Shown one piece after another: positions 54,595-63,812 of a stretch of 64,000 nt of DNA. The DNA lies in the NCBI GenBank assembly GCA_023459055.1, contig JAEWVR010000011.1, forward strand, positions 310,001-374,000, given 5' to 3'. This DNA comes from Fibrobacterota bacterium (GTDB taxonomy: Bacteria > Fibrobacterota > Chitinivibrionia > Chitinivibrionales > Chitinispirillaceae). Under the pieces are notes generated by a model. The model made no database searches, was not told where the DNA came from, and was given only the letters and a program-made list of their open reading frames with translations. The stretch's first letter is position 1. Every line of letters starts with the position of its first letter. A program made the position numbers and the translations under genes.

Positions 54595-56204
54595 AAAAAA
54601 ATCAAAAGATGACTGTTAAAAACGTTATGTCAGGAAAAGAAATGCGTAAACTGTCAACGCCTGATATTGCACACGTAATGCAATCAGCAATTGCATCATC
54701 AATATCACCAGTTGCGTTTGTTGATAAAGAGGATAATGTCATTTATGTGAATAATGCATTTCTTAGCATTTGGGGGTATGCCGGAGATGATCATATCATT
54801 GGCAGGAGTGCTGCCGGTTTCTGGAATATACCAGGAACACCTCAATCAATCGAACGCAAAATTCGTGACCGTGGAGGATGGATAGGTGAACTGACTGCTT
54901 TCAGAAAGGATCGTTCAAAGTTTCCAGCACAAGTTTCCGTAACGATATTGTCAATCTCTGATGATGTTGATGAATGCAGAATGTATACATTTGTTGATAT
55001 ATCAGAACGGGTACATGCACAGCAGGAACAGCAACGTCTTCTTACTGATCTTGAGGAGCGGGTCAAGGAATTAAAATGTCTTTACACAATTTTAAGTATA
55101 CCTAACTCGCGGGTGTCGACACTTGAAAGCATTCTTGAATATATCGTACAATCAATTCCGGATTCGCTGCGTTGGCCTTATCATGCATTTGCGCGGGTAC
55201 AGCTTGGACCGCTCGATATCCGTACTGTTAATTATCAGGATGTTACTGATTCTTTTAAAATTTCATTGGAGACGGTACATGAACAAGGCACTCTTGAAGT
55301 CGGATACCGGAATACACATGATACTGCTGTATCATTGACGTTACTAAATGAAGAAAAGGAGATGTTGACAGCTGCATCAAGAGAAATTGTCCGGCTTATT
55401 GAATACAAGTGGACAGAATCAGAACTTGCAAAAAACAGGGAAAATCTGCTTCATGCTGACAAATTATCATCAATTGGGGTACTGAGTGCAGAAATCATGC
55501 ATGAAATAAATAATCCCAATAATTTTATTGCGTTGAACTGCAAGATAGTCGCACAGGCATGGTCGGATGTTATACCAATCCTTGATGAATATTACAGGAA
55601 TAACGGTGATTACGCAGTGGGCGGATTGACATTTAACGAAGCCCGTGCAGAAATTCCGCGCTTACTTGACGGAATAAGTGAAGGGACTGAACGTATACGC
55701 GCTATAACCAACCGGCTTCAGTCGTTTATTACCCGAAGGGGGGCAGCTGCGTTCACGTTATTTAATATTAATGATGCCATAGAGAAAGCGATTGAGTTTT
55801 CAAAACATATGATTGTTTCATCAACTGATAATTTTGTTGTTACTCTGTCAAAAGATCAGCTTATGGTACGCGGTGATTTTTTCCAGATTCAGCAGATACT
55901 TATAAATTTTATTACCAATGCCTGTCAGGCGCTTAGAACAAAAACTGATTCAATAGGTGTTTTTTCGTTATTAAGTGAGGATAGTGTTATTGTACGGGTT
56001 GATGATACCGGTATTGGAATTGACAGAAATGAACTAGCACGAGTAACAGATCCGTTCTACTCTACAAAAAGGACATCCGGGTGTACAGGGCTTGGTCTCT
56101 CAATTTCCAATGATATTGCCATGAGTCATGGAGGGAAGATACAATTAAGTTCAAGTCCGGATAACGGAACATCTGCAATACTTTTTCTCCCGAAAGCACA
56201 ATAG
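54591..56204 (+). CDS. PAS-domain sensor histidine kinase
   Basis: 537 aa, cytoplasmic, no membrane helix. PAS domain (~30-145, VAFVDKEDNVIYVNNAFLSI, with a PAC end YTFVDISERV), a middle region (~160-270) like a GAF or second sensor, then HisKA with H304 (AEIMHEINNPNNFI), N box NACQAL, G1 VDDTGIGID and G2 GCTGLGLSIS. Starts TTG 54591 overlapping the previous stop, or ATG 54609. The partner response regulator is 18-24 bp downstream. Confidence 0.9.
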   Translation: MKKNQKMTVKNVMSGKEMRKLSTPDIAHVMQSAIASSISPVAFVDKEDNVIYVNNAFLSIWGYAGDDHIIGRSAAGFWNIPGTPQSIERKIRDRGGWIGELTAFRKDRSKFPAQVSVTILSISDDVDECRMYTFVDISERVHAQQEQQRLLTDLEERVKELKCLYTILSIPNSRVSTLESILEYIVQSIPDSLRWPYHAFARVQLGPLDIRTVNYQDVTDSFKISLETVHEQGTLEVGYRNTHDTAVSLTLLNEEKEMLTAASREIVRLIEYKWTESELAKNRENLLHADKLSSIGVLSAEIMHEINNPNNFIALNCKIVAQAWSDVIPILDEYYRNNGDYAVGGLTFNEARAEIPRLLDGISEGTERIRAITNRLQSFITRRGAAAFTLFNINDAIEKAIEFSKHMIVSSTDNFVVTLSKDQLMVRGDFFQIQQILINFITNACQALRTKTDSIGVFSLLSEDSVIVRVDDTGIGIDRNELARVTDPFYSTKRTSGCTGLGLSISNDIAMSHGGKIQLSSSPDNGTSAILFLPKAQ

Positions 56205-56227
56205 AGAAGGATACTATAACAGTGATT

Positions 56228-57664
56228 ATGAATACTACAAAATTTCCATCAAAACCCATACTTGTTGTTGATGATGAAGAACAGTTTCTCTATTCCATAT
56301 CGATAACGTTCAAGGCTCACGGCATTACGAATATACAAACCTGTTCCAGTGGTAAAGCTGCCAGAGAGCACATTGTGACAAAGAATAATTCTGTAATACT
56401 ACTGGATATCAATCTACCCGATTGCAGCGGGCTTGAGTTGCTTGATTTCGTGCTCGAAAAGGCGCCTGACACACCGGTGATTATGATTACTGCATTGAAT
56501 CAGGCACATACAGCTGTTGACTGTATCAAAAAAGGTGCAATTGATTATCTCGTCAAGCCTCTGGATACAGAACGGCTTGTTGCATGTGTAAAAAATGCGC
56601 TTGCTCAGAAAGATCTCACGTGTGAAAATGAAGCACTCAAGGGGTATTTACTGGGTAATACATTACAACACCCGGATGTATTTAAAAAAATAGTCACCGG
56701 TAATAAAAAAATGAATGCATTGTTTCAATATATTGAAGCAATTGCAGGAACACCGTTTCCGGTGTTAATCACCGGAGAGACTGGTGCAGGTAAAGAGCTT
56801 ATTGCTCAGGCTATACATGATTTAAGTGGCAGGAAAGGGCTTTTTGTTCCGGTGAATGTCGGAGGCATTGATGATACAACGTTTTCCGACACGCTTTTTG
56901 GTCATGTAAAGGGTGCATATACCGGTGCGGATTCGGTTCGTCAGGGTATTATTGAGCGTGCTGCAAACGGAACATTGTTTCTGGATGAAATTGGCGACTT
57001 GACAAAAGTATCCCAGATAAAATTGTTGCGTGTTTTACAAAACCGTGATTATCTGCCTCTTGGATCCGATATTGCAAAGCTTGCAACAGTCAGACTCGTC
57101 GTTGCAACCAATAAGGATATAAGTGAATTAGCTGATCCTGTTGTGTTCAGAAGCGATCTGTATCACAGGTTACGGACTCACCACATTGCTATTCCACCAC
57201 TGCGTGAACGAATGGATGATATTTCTCTTCTTGTTAACTATTTTCTTCAGGAAGCCGCAGATGTTTTGGGAAAATCAAAACCCTATGTTCCATCAGAACT
57301 TATTTCCCTGCTTTCCTCATATGATTTTCCGGGTAATGTGCGGGAACTACGGGCAATGGTTTTTGATGCAGTTGCTATTGAGCAATCAAAAATAATTTCG
57401 CTCGATATTTTCAAATCAAGAATTCCTCATTCTGATAGTGTCTACCAAAGGGAATCTGTCGCGTTGAGTCAAGGCAGTCTGGTCTCGGGTAGTTTTGGTG
57501 AGAAATTGCCGACGATAAAGAGTGCTACACAGGCATTGATTGCTGAGGCGCTTGCCCGGTCAAACGGCAATCAAAATGCAGCAGCGAAGCTATTGGGAAT
57601 CACGCCTCAGGCTTTAAGCAGGCGTCTCAAATATATGAATAGCAAAAAAATAATATCTGATTAG
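56228..57664 (+). CDS. Sigma-54-dependent response regulator (REC-AAA+-Fis HTH)
   Basis: 478 aa from ATG 56228. Receiver domain (9-125) with DDEEQ acidic pair and D60 as phosphorylation site, plus K110. AAA+ domain with Walker A GETGAGKE (183-190), GAYTGA (229-234, the sigma-54 contact loop with Phe replaced by Tyr), Walker B GTLFLDE. C-terminal Fis-type helix-turn-helix (~440-475, NQNAAAKLLGITPQALSRRL). Requires RpoN and opens -24/-12 promoters. A good one follows 167 bp after its stop. Confidence 0.95.
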   Translation: MNTTKFPSKPILVVDDEEQFLYSISITFKAHGITNIQTCSSGKAAREHIVTKNNSVILLDINLPDCSGLELLDFVLEKAPDTPVIMITALNQAHTAVDCIKKGAIDYLVKPLDTERLVACVKNALAQKDLTCENEALKGYLLGNTLQHPDVFKKIVTGNKKMNALFQYIEAIAGTPFPVLITGETGAGKELIAQAIHDLSGRKGLFVPVNVGGIDDTTFSDTLFGHVKGAYTGADSVRQGIIERAANGTLFLDEIGDLTKVSQIKLLRVLQNRDYLPLGSDIAKLATVRLVVATNKDISELADPVVFRSDLYHRLRTHHIAIPPLRERMDDISLLVNYFLQEAADVLGKSKPYVPSELISLLSSYDFPGNVRELRAMVFDAVAIEQSKIISLDIFKSRIPHSDSVYQRESVALSQGSLVSGSFGEKLPTIKSATQALIAEALARSNGNQNAAAKLLGITPQALSRRLKYMNSKKIISD

Positions 57665-57709
57665 TACTATCAGTTTCTGCTTCAGGAATCAATATTTGAT
57701 GATTTTTAC

Positions 57710-57735
57710 TCATCATTAAAGTCAACAAATGATGA
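57710..57735. promoter_or_regulatory. Inverted repeat, candidate activator binding site
   Basis: TCATCATT (57710-57717) and AATGATGA (57728-57735) are perfect arms about 95-120 bp upstream of the -24 element. The distance is right for a sigma-54 activator's upstream site; recognition by the neighbouring regulator is inference. Confidence 0.5.
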
Positions 57736-57830
57736 TACTTTTTGTGTCTTTCCGGTAATTGTTTGCTGTTAATGATGCGTTTCGTTAATAACGGCTTGTA
57801 AATCAGTGCATTACTGAAATTTAAAGCGTC

Positions 57831-57846
57831 TGGCATGGAAATCGCT
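57831..57846 (+). promoter_or_regulatory. Sigma-54 (-24/-12) promoter
   Basis: TGGCATGGAAATCGCT matches TGGCACG-N4-TTGCW at all essential positions (GG at -24, GC at -12, ten bases between), differing at only two less conserved ones. It lies 47 nt before the ATG of the following operon and just after a gene for a sigma-54 activator. Confidence 0.75.
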
Positions 57847-57893
57847 TCCTATTAACAGTGAAGAGTAATTACTATCTGATGAAAGAGGTATTC

Positions 57894-58247
57894 ATGAAAA
57901 CATTTATTGGAACTAAATCGTTCTGCATTAACGAAAGTGGAAAACGGCAATATTGTAATGCTGTTGTTTCTTTTATCTCTGGTTCTTTAGTGCAAGTCAA
58001 GTTGTTTCAATATAATCAGTTTGAGTATGATGGCTTGTTAAGTACTCATGACCGTTTGCACTATTCAGGACGAATGCATATTTCCGGAAATGAGTGGTCT
58101 GTTTCATGCAGGTGTTTTATGATGCCGCCAAGAATACTATTATTTGGCGAGTGGAAAAAAGGAGACACTTTACATGAATTTTGTATACATGCAAATGTAA
58201 AAGAAAGGGTTAGCGGGGCTCCCTCAATAGTACCTTCTGCGGCATGA
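57894..58247 (+). CDS. 117-aa protein of unknown function, paralogue A
   Basis: Start ATG 57894 with AGAGG 5 nt upstream. Soluble and beta-rich (YCNAVVSFISGSLVQVKLFQ, YDGLLSTHDRLHYSGRM, RILLFGEWKKGDTLHEFCIH). It aligns by eye with the 59326 gene: KR-[YC]C/ACxx...; ...L-S/T-x(2)-D-x-[LI]-[HR]-[YF]-[ST]-G-[RK]-M...LL-x-G-x-W-K-x-G. Probably the first gene of a sigma-54-controlled operon. Confidence 0.6.
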   Translation: MKTFIGTKSFCINESGKRQYCNAVVSFISGSLVQVKLFQYNQFEYDGLLSTHDRLHYSGRMHISGNEWSVSCRCFMMPPRILLFGEWKKGDTLHEFCIHANVKERVSGAPSIVPSAA

Positions 58248-58309
58248 GTTACTGATTCGTTTCTGTCAAGATAGTGGATCTGGGTTATATAAGAGAAAGA
58301 AGATACGCA

Positions 58310-59287
58310 ATGAATCGCATTGAGTTGTGGAGTGCAAGCGAACAGGTAATTGTTGAAACTATTGTAGCACATGTTGAAAACACCGGGTTGACAAGTTTAA
58401 AAGAACAGATAGATGAGAGTCTCAAAGCGCTTGAATATCAAGCGAGAGCGCTTTCATTATATCCATCACTACTTCAATCTAACAGATTAGGTGGTAGCGA
58501 AAGAAATCTTCAAACACTTGTAACTGTTCTTTTGGAAAGATATAAAGATGATGACATCTTTGTACTTCCGACAAAAGCAATTCTCAGCAGGAGTTTTGAG
58601 ATTGGTAAAATAAACTTTCTCTACATGCTCTATCATGCATGTTCTTTACTTAAGGAACATGATGTAGTAATAATGGAAGATCCATATGATTCAATAAGTT
58701 TGAAAATTATTTCAATAATGACAGAACGAGTCCTGCTCGATCTGCTTAGTGATGTCAACCGGGATTCTGTACGCGTAACTGCAGCGACAACGCTTGCTGA
58801 GTTGTGGGAGGGTAGAATTACTCCAGAGTCAATATTATTCAATCCGGAATTGCGAAGTATGTGGCTGATACGAAAAACAATTACTCCGGTTTTTGGTACA
58901 TTGCTTGGTACGCATGAATATTTCTCTTTATTCAGGAACGCGGATGAAAACTGTCGTCGTTACATTACTTATTCTACTTCGGTTCCTGATGAGATGTTTG
59001 CTCTTGAGGAATTCTTATTTGGGTTGACATATGAGGAGTTGCATGCCGCAAAGAATGAACTGAACAGGCAGGGGCGATCGCTGTTTAACAAAGATGATAT
59101 GGCTGGAATTGTCGGGCAGAAATCACTTTTCTTTATGAATACAGACCAAAATCCTGATCCGATTGAACTCTATAGATTCTATAATCATCGTAGAAATAAA
59201 GCTGCAGCCCGAAGAGAATTGACGCATACTGGACCAACAAGAACTTTTGAGGAGAACTTAATGGCTTTTTTTCTTTCTGAAATGTAA
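58310..59287 (+). CDS. 325-aa protein of unknown function
   Basis: Start ATG 58310 (GAAAGAAG upstream). All-alpha and soluble in pattern; sections such as IVETIVAHVENTGLTSLKEQ, IFVLPTKAILSRSFEIGKIN, IMTERVLLDLLSDVNRDSV and FEENLMAFFLSEM. Contains DPYDSISLK and a Glu/Asp-rich surface. No enzyme motif recognised. It lies between two related small genes, which suggests one module. Confidence 0.65.
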   Translation: MNRIELWSASEQVIVETIVAHVENTGLTSLKEQIDESLKALEYQARALSLYPSLLQSNRLGGSERNLQTLVTVLLERYKDDDIFVLPTKAILSRSFEIGKINFLYMLYHACSLLKEHDVVIMEDPYDSISLKIISIMTERVLLDLLSDVNRDSVRVTAATTLAELWEGRITPESILFNPELRSMWLIRKTITPVFGTLLGTHEYFSLFRNADENCRRYITYSTSVPDEMFALEEFLFGLTYEELHAAKNELNRQGRSLFNKDDMAGIVGQKSLFFMNTDQNPDPIELYRFYNHRRNKAAARRELTHTGPTRTFEENLMAFFLSEM

Positions 59288-59325
59288 TAAGTGTTTTTAA
59301 AACTATTATAAGGAGCAATGTAATA

Positions 59326-59658
59326 ATGGAACAAATCGTTAAAAATTGTATAGGTTGGGTTAATGTTGAAAAATCCTATTATATGAGTTTTGATGGCAAA
59401 CGATGCGCTTGTACAATTCCTGAGCTTTATATCGATGATACTGCAGCACAAATGCTGGTACGGTACAAACAGGGTGATGAAGAGGTGTATCGTCTTACAT
59501 CTAATGATGGTATACGGTTTACCGGGAAAATGGGTACCGATGATGACAGCAGGGTTGATTTTGAAAAGTGGGAAAATAACGGTGCTGTCTTACTTGCCGG
59601 AAGCTGGAAGTGTGGTGGTCGGGAAGGGGAGTGGTACATTGAGGGCAGATCGGAATAA
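59326..59658 (+). CDS. 110-aa protein of unknown function, paralogue B
   Basis: Same layout as the 57894 product: KRCACTIPELYI, TSNDGIRFTGKMG, NGAVLLAGSWKCGGREGEWYI. ATG 59326 with AAGGAG upstream (about 10-12 nt). Length and order of blocks match paralogue A, with different charge. The pair may be subunits or a protein and its variant. Confidence 0.62.
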   Translation: MEQIVKNCIGWVNVEKSYYMSFDGKRCACTIPELYIDDTAAQMLVRYKQGDEEVYRLTSNDGIRFTGKMGTDDDSRVDFEKWENNGAVLLAGSWKCGGREGEWYIEGRSE

Positions 59659-59780
59659 CGGTTTGCTGAAAACAGCATTGCTTTACTGGAATGCATTTGT
59701 GCGGCATGTTTTCCACTTAAGCAATCAGTGCATCAATTTGGTTTATAAGTAATAACCTTTTTTATTCCAGAGGGAATACA

Positions 59781-60341
59781 ATGCATACAAAAATTGCTGT
59801 GTTTTTGGATCAGAACGGCACTCTTTTTAATGAGTCAAAAGGGGAATATGCACCGGTAACAAGTGAATCCTTTTATCCTGGTACGATACAGGCATTACAA
59901 AAAATCCAGCGAGCGGGTGTTTTACTGTTCATTGTAACAAATCAATCATCAGTTGGCCTTGGTTTGATAAAGAGGGAATATGCCCTGCGGTTTAATGATG
60001 AAATCCGGTGTGTTCTTGGAAACGCAGGTGTTACAATACAGGAAACGTTCAGTTGTATGCATACCAGGACTGAAAAGTGTTGCTGCAGGAAACCTCAACC
60101 GTATTTTCTCGAGCAGGCTGCCGAAAAATATGGTGTCAACCTCACGGATTCTTTTGTCATTGGCGATCATCCACATGATGTGGAACTTGCGGATAATGCC
60201 GGTGCTACCGGACTCTATGTGTTAACTGGTCATGGAACGAAACATCGTGATGAATTGACAAAGCCGTACTTTATTTTCAAGATGGCATCTGATGCTCTGG
60301 AATATATTTATAAGACACGTATTTTCTTTGAATCTGTTTAA
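59781..60341 (+). CDS. gmhB: GmhB-like HAD phosphatase with unusual motif I
   Basis: 186 aa, heptose-1,7-bisphosphate 7-phosphatase type (ADP-heptose synthesis) by the zinc loop CMHTRTEKCCCRKP and late motif VIGDHPHDVELADNAGATG. Motif I is FLDQNGTL (D10, N12), where the family has DxD; the second Asp is the general acid/base. The gene ends 4 bp into the convergent ABC gene. Two heptosyltransferase-like genes in the window support an LPS heptose role. Alternatively it acts on another sugar phosphate. Confidence 0.72.
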   Translation: MHTKIAVFLDQNGTLFNESKGEYAPVTSESFYPGTIQALQKIQRAGVLLFIVTNQSSVGLGLIKREYALRFNDEIRCVLGNAGVTIQETFSCMHTRTEKCCCRKPQPYFLEQAAEKYGVNLTDSFVIGDHPHDVELADNAGATGLYVLTGHGTKHRDELTKPYFIFKMASDALEYIYKTRIFFESV

Positions 60342-61852
60342 TTATTATTGCATCCTGATTGTGGTATCTCCGCAAGATACAAAATATTCTCTTCGTCAAT
60401 AAGTGCTTCGAAGATCTCCTCATTATGCGAGATCATGAGAATTGCGGTTCCATTCATTCGTAACTGATTGAGCAGCTCAAGCACTTTCTTTACATTGACA
60501 AAATCAAGCCCGTTCAGCGGTTCATCAAAGATCACAAGATCGGTATTAAGTGCGAGGGTGCGCAGCAGGTTAAGCCGCTGCTTTTGACCTCCGCTTAAAA
60601 GTGCTGTTTTCTTGTGTCGTATAACCTCAATCGTCTTTGGTGTAAAGAGCTGACCAAGCAATGTGTCAAGATCACTCTGCATACGGGTACTGAGACCATC
60701 AAAAGTCTCCTTGACTGTTGCCTGCAGATCAAGCGATTCATCAGCATGCTGAAATACCATACCAGCCTGTTTACCCCAGACATGTTTTGTCCATGCGGAC
60801 TGATGTGTCTTTGCGGAGTAGTTTTTTCCACATAATTTCATTGAGAAGGAGTCTGCTTTGTAAATACCAAGAATAATTTTTGCAATGGTTGTTTTCCCAA
60901 CGCCGCTTGGCGCTTTGAGATAAACAACACTACCTTTATCAATTGTCAATGGTGATGGCTGTGTGAGTTCCCTGTCCTGAAAAATTCTAAGATTACGTGA
61001 GAATATGGAAAAATCAGAACCGAATTCAAGTACCGGTTTGTTTTGTAAGCTGTTTTTAACAGTACCCCAGCGTGACGAATTCAGCCATGAAAGATAATCA
61101 TCCGGCGAGAAGTCATCAACGCGTACTTCTGTCGTGTCAGCCCGCGACAGCTCTTTGAAATGAATATATGGGACAAGCGAGCGGTACTGATTGTAAATTT
61201 CACTGATTATTGAATAATCGTGCGTTATGATTACTGCAGTAAACTGACGTTTACAATACCTGTCAAGCAGCAACCGCAGGAAAAGATTTCTATATCTGTT
61301 GTCAAGACTTCCGGTGGGTTCATCAAAAACAAAATATGTTGACAGATCACGATTGTTCTGATCAATCAGGGCCTGAATTTTCTTAAATGCCATTGCAAGC
61401 AGGATTCGCTGCTTCTCACCACCGCTTGGACGATATGGTTTCGGATAGACATCAAGAATCGTATCAAGCGCATCATCGTTTGAATATTGCCAGAGGTATT
61501 CAAGAATGTCGCGTTCATTACCGCAGTCAAGACTTCCCTCATTGAGCTGTTCAGAAATTTTCATTAAGGGATTCAGGTGCGATGATGGTTCCTGGAAGAC
61601 AAAAAAACTGTTTGCACGTGATTCTGTCAGCCACTTACTTTTTAGATGATCTGCATAGGGCGTATCATTGATTGTTACGACAAGCTCTGAAGTGTCAAGC
61701 AGGCCATAGAGCGCTTTTGAGATTAATGACTTCCCAATTCCCGATTCCCCAAAAAGAAATGTAATATGGTTATCGTAAACTGGATAATCCTTAATTGAAA
61801 CGATGGTTCTGTCTGATGTCGCAACGTTGACAGAAAAATTGTGCACGTTCAT
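60338..61852 (-). CDS. ABC transporter ATPase with two fused nucleotide-binding domains (peptide/Dpp type)
   Basis: 504 aa from ATG 61852 (overlaps the permease stop as ATGA). NBD1: Walker A GESGIGKS (35-42), signature PSGGEKQR, Walker B FVFDEP. NBD2: APSGVGKTT, signature LSGGQKQR, VIFDEP. Order and similarity fit DppD-DppF fused, as in YejF-like proteins. Powers uptake or export of a small peptide-type substrate; substrate unknown. Confidence 0.93.
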   Translation of the reverse strand: MNVHNFSVNVATSDRTIVSIKDYPVYDNHITFLFGESGIGKSLISKALYGLLDTSELVVTINDTPYADHLKSKWLTESRANSFFVFQEPSSHLNPLMKISEQLNEGSLDCGNERDILEYLWQYSNDDALDTILDVYPKPYRPSGGEKQRILLAMAFKKIQALIDQNNRDLSTYFVFDEPTGSLDNRYRNLFLRLLLDRYCKRQFTAVIITHDYSIISEIYNQYRSLVPYIHFKELSRADTTEVRVDDFSPDDYLSWLNSSRWGTVKNSLQNKPVLEFGSDFSIFSRNLRIFQDRELTQPSPLTIDKGSVVYLKAPSGVGKTTIAKIILGIYKADSFSMKLCGKNYSAKTHQSAWTKHVWGKQAGMVFQHADESLDLQATVKETFDGLSTRMQSDLDTLLGQLFTPKTIEVIRHKKTALLSGGQKQRLNLLRTLALNTDLVIFDEPLNGLDFVNVKKVLELLNQLRMNGTAILMISHNEEIFEALIDEENILYLAEIPQSGCNNN

Positions 61853-62724
61853 AGTTTGTGCCTTTCTGCATATCCATTTGCGATATGATAGATACACATG
61901 AGAGAAAATACTATCAGAAAAGCAACAGTCACTCCAAGGAGGTGTCCAAAGAAAAGATTTGGAAAATATAATGGATTTGTCAAAGTGTTACCGATTGCAA
62001 GAATGTCCTGTTTGCTATCGATTTTTGCAAGCAGACTGCCAAGGGTAACCGGAAGCGTTACCGCGTTTACCTGGGTTGACAAACCAACCGATATGATGAA
62101 ATCTACACTGCACTGAAGAAATATGGCGCTGCCGAAAATCGAAATGAGTTTGTTGAATATATGAATACGGCTGTTTTTCCATAGAATGTCGAAGTTAATA
62201 ATACGATGCTCTGCGATACCGCATACCTGCATAGCGTTGTAGAAGTCAAGTTTACGAAAATGATCAATTCGGTCTCGCATAAGATCAATTAGTTCATTGA
62301 CAATAAAAAGACTCATACTGAGGGCCATGAGTGGAAACAGGAAAAAGGTGCTGGTTATAGCTCCACTGGTAATCAATGATGCAATTGTGATATAGGTAAG
62401 AAGTACACCGATAATCTGAGGTATGGAACGAAGCAGATTAAGAATAAACATGATTGTCATATAGCCGGCTTTACCTTTGCTTTTTTCAAGGTAGTGAAGC
62501 AACAGCGCGAATCCCCATCCCAATATAAGGGTGAATACAACAACAAGAAATGCAATTGTAAATGTGTTGATAAAACCGGTTATAACTTTTTGCAACGCCG
62601 GTTTATTAAGAAACAGATAATCCCAAATAGCGGCAAAAATCATGACAACAAGCCAGATTAGTGCCCATCGTTTATCTTTTTCGTCCATTATAGATTGAAA
62701 AAAAGTATGTTTACCGGTTTTCAT
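61849..62724 (-). CDS. ABC transporter permease (DppC/OppC-like)
   Basis: 291 aa, 6 helices. The cytoplasmic EAA-type loop reads FYNAMQVCGIAEHRIINFDI. Overlaps both neighbours (14 bp and 4 bp), so translation is coupled. Confidence 0.88.
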   Translation of the reverse strand: MKTGKHTFFQSIMDEKDKRWALIWLVVMIFAAIWDYLFLNKPALQKVITGFINTFTIAFLVVVFTLILGWGFALLLHYLEKSKGKAGYMTIMFILNLLRSIPQIIGVLLTYITIASLITSGAITSTFFLFPLMALSMSLFIVNELIDLMRDRIDHFRKLDFYNAMQVCGIAEHRIINFDILWKNSRIHIFNKLISIFGSAIFLQCSVDFIISVGLSTQVNAVTLPVTLGSLLAKIDSKQDILAIGNTLTNPLYFPNLFFGHLLGVTVAFLIVFSLMCIYHIANGYAERHKL

Positions 62725-63790
62725 ATCGTTTAATTTCCCTGTGAATCAAGTAATCGGTAACAATTTCAGTAAACTTTACCGTATAGAAAATCATTGCAAC
62801 AATGACAAGTACGATAGAGTAGTTCTGAAACAGCAGCTGCCTGAGCAATTCATAATTGAAATGTCCCTGAATATTTAATGCCATTTCAATAATGACAAGA
62901 CCCGTGATCAGAAATGACGCCTGCTCTTTTATTGTTGCAAGATACTGGAAATGTGCGTTTCTGAATATATGCTCAAACAGATGTCCCTTGAACTTTTTAA
63001 ACGGATGTATCAGAGATTGTAAAGGAATACCCTGATGCGAAATGGTAAATTCTTCGTTAAGATTTTTAACCCGTGCAGTGTCAATGTATCCTTTTCTGCT
63101 TTCCGAAACAAGAAATGCATGAAACTTATTGGTGTACATCATAAGAAGTCCGTTGGATATCACACCGAGAAAAATCATGAAAAAAATTGAGTCGGTATTA
63201 AACTCTGTACGGATTGAATAGGCAATAACGTATGCAGGAGAAAAGAGGATCAGATAGGCAAATGCTTTAAGCAGTTTAAATGCAAAGGATGTAAAAGAAA
63301 AACGGTTTTTATGATATAGTTCCGGATTATGGATTGACAAATGCTCTTTATGTTTCTCGCGAACAAAGCGCCAGGTTCCAAGTGTCTGTACACCATAGTA
63401 GGTAAGAATCATTACGACGATGTAGACAAACAGAAACTTGAGGTACATACCGGTTAATTCCAGAAAAACTGTTGTGGAAAGAGACTTCTTTGTATTGGTA
63501 CTCTGAATACGTTTGTTGAACTGATCACTCTTGATTGTCAGGATCTCCCTGACAATTGTATCGTTGTACTCTGCACGGTCGGGATAGAAAATATTCATTA
63601 CGTCTTTAAGAAGCGTACGCTGAAACCGGTCATCCGGGTTTTGAATTGTAATATCAAGAAATTCTTTGACACGGGAACCTGCATAAGTCTCCTCGTTTTT
63701 CCTCATGGTACTAAAAACGAACATGAGTATAACGATAAGCATAGTTACAAATGCGATACCTGCGATATGTTCAATAAGCTTGTTTTTCAT
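62711..63790 (-). CDS. ABC transporter permease (DppB/OppB-like), with atypical insertions
   Basis: 359 aa. N-terminal helix, then ~75 residues of charged sequence outside the membrane (MRKNEETYAGSRVKEF... QFNKRIQSTNTKKS), then five helices. The EAA loop, normally contiguous, appears as YIDTARVKNL, then ~25 extra residues, then HLFEHIFRNAHFQYLATIKE. The C-terminal end fits DppB. Partner of the preceding permease. Confidence 0.82.
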   Translation of the reverse strand: MKNKLIEHIAGIAFVTMLIVILMFVFSTMRKNEETYAGSRVKEFLDITIQNPDDRFQRTLLKDVMNIFYPDRAEYNDTIVREILTIKSDQFNKRIQSTNTKKSLSTTVFLELTGMYLKFLFVYIVVMILTYYGVQTLGTWRFVREKHKEHLSIHNPELYHKNRFSFTSFAFKLLKAFAYLILFSPAYVIAYSIRTEFNTDSIFFMIFLGVISNGLLMMYTNKFHAFLVSESRKGYIDTARVKNLNEEFTISHQGIPLQSLIHPFKKFKGHLFEHIFRNAHFQYLATIKEQASFLITGLVIIEMALNIQGHFNYELLRQLLFQNYSIVLVIVAMIFYTVKFTEIVTDYLIHREIKRYENR

Positions 63791-63812
63791 AATTATTAGT
63801 CAATGATGTTTA

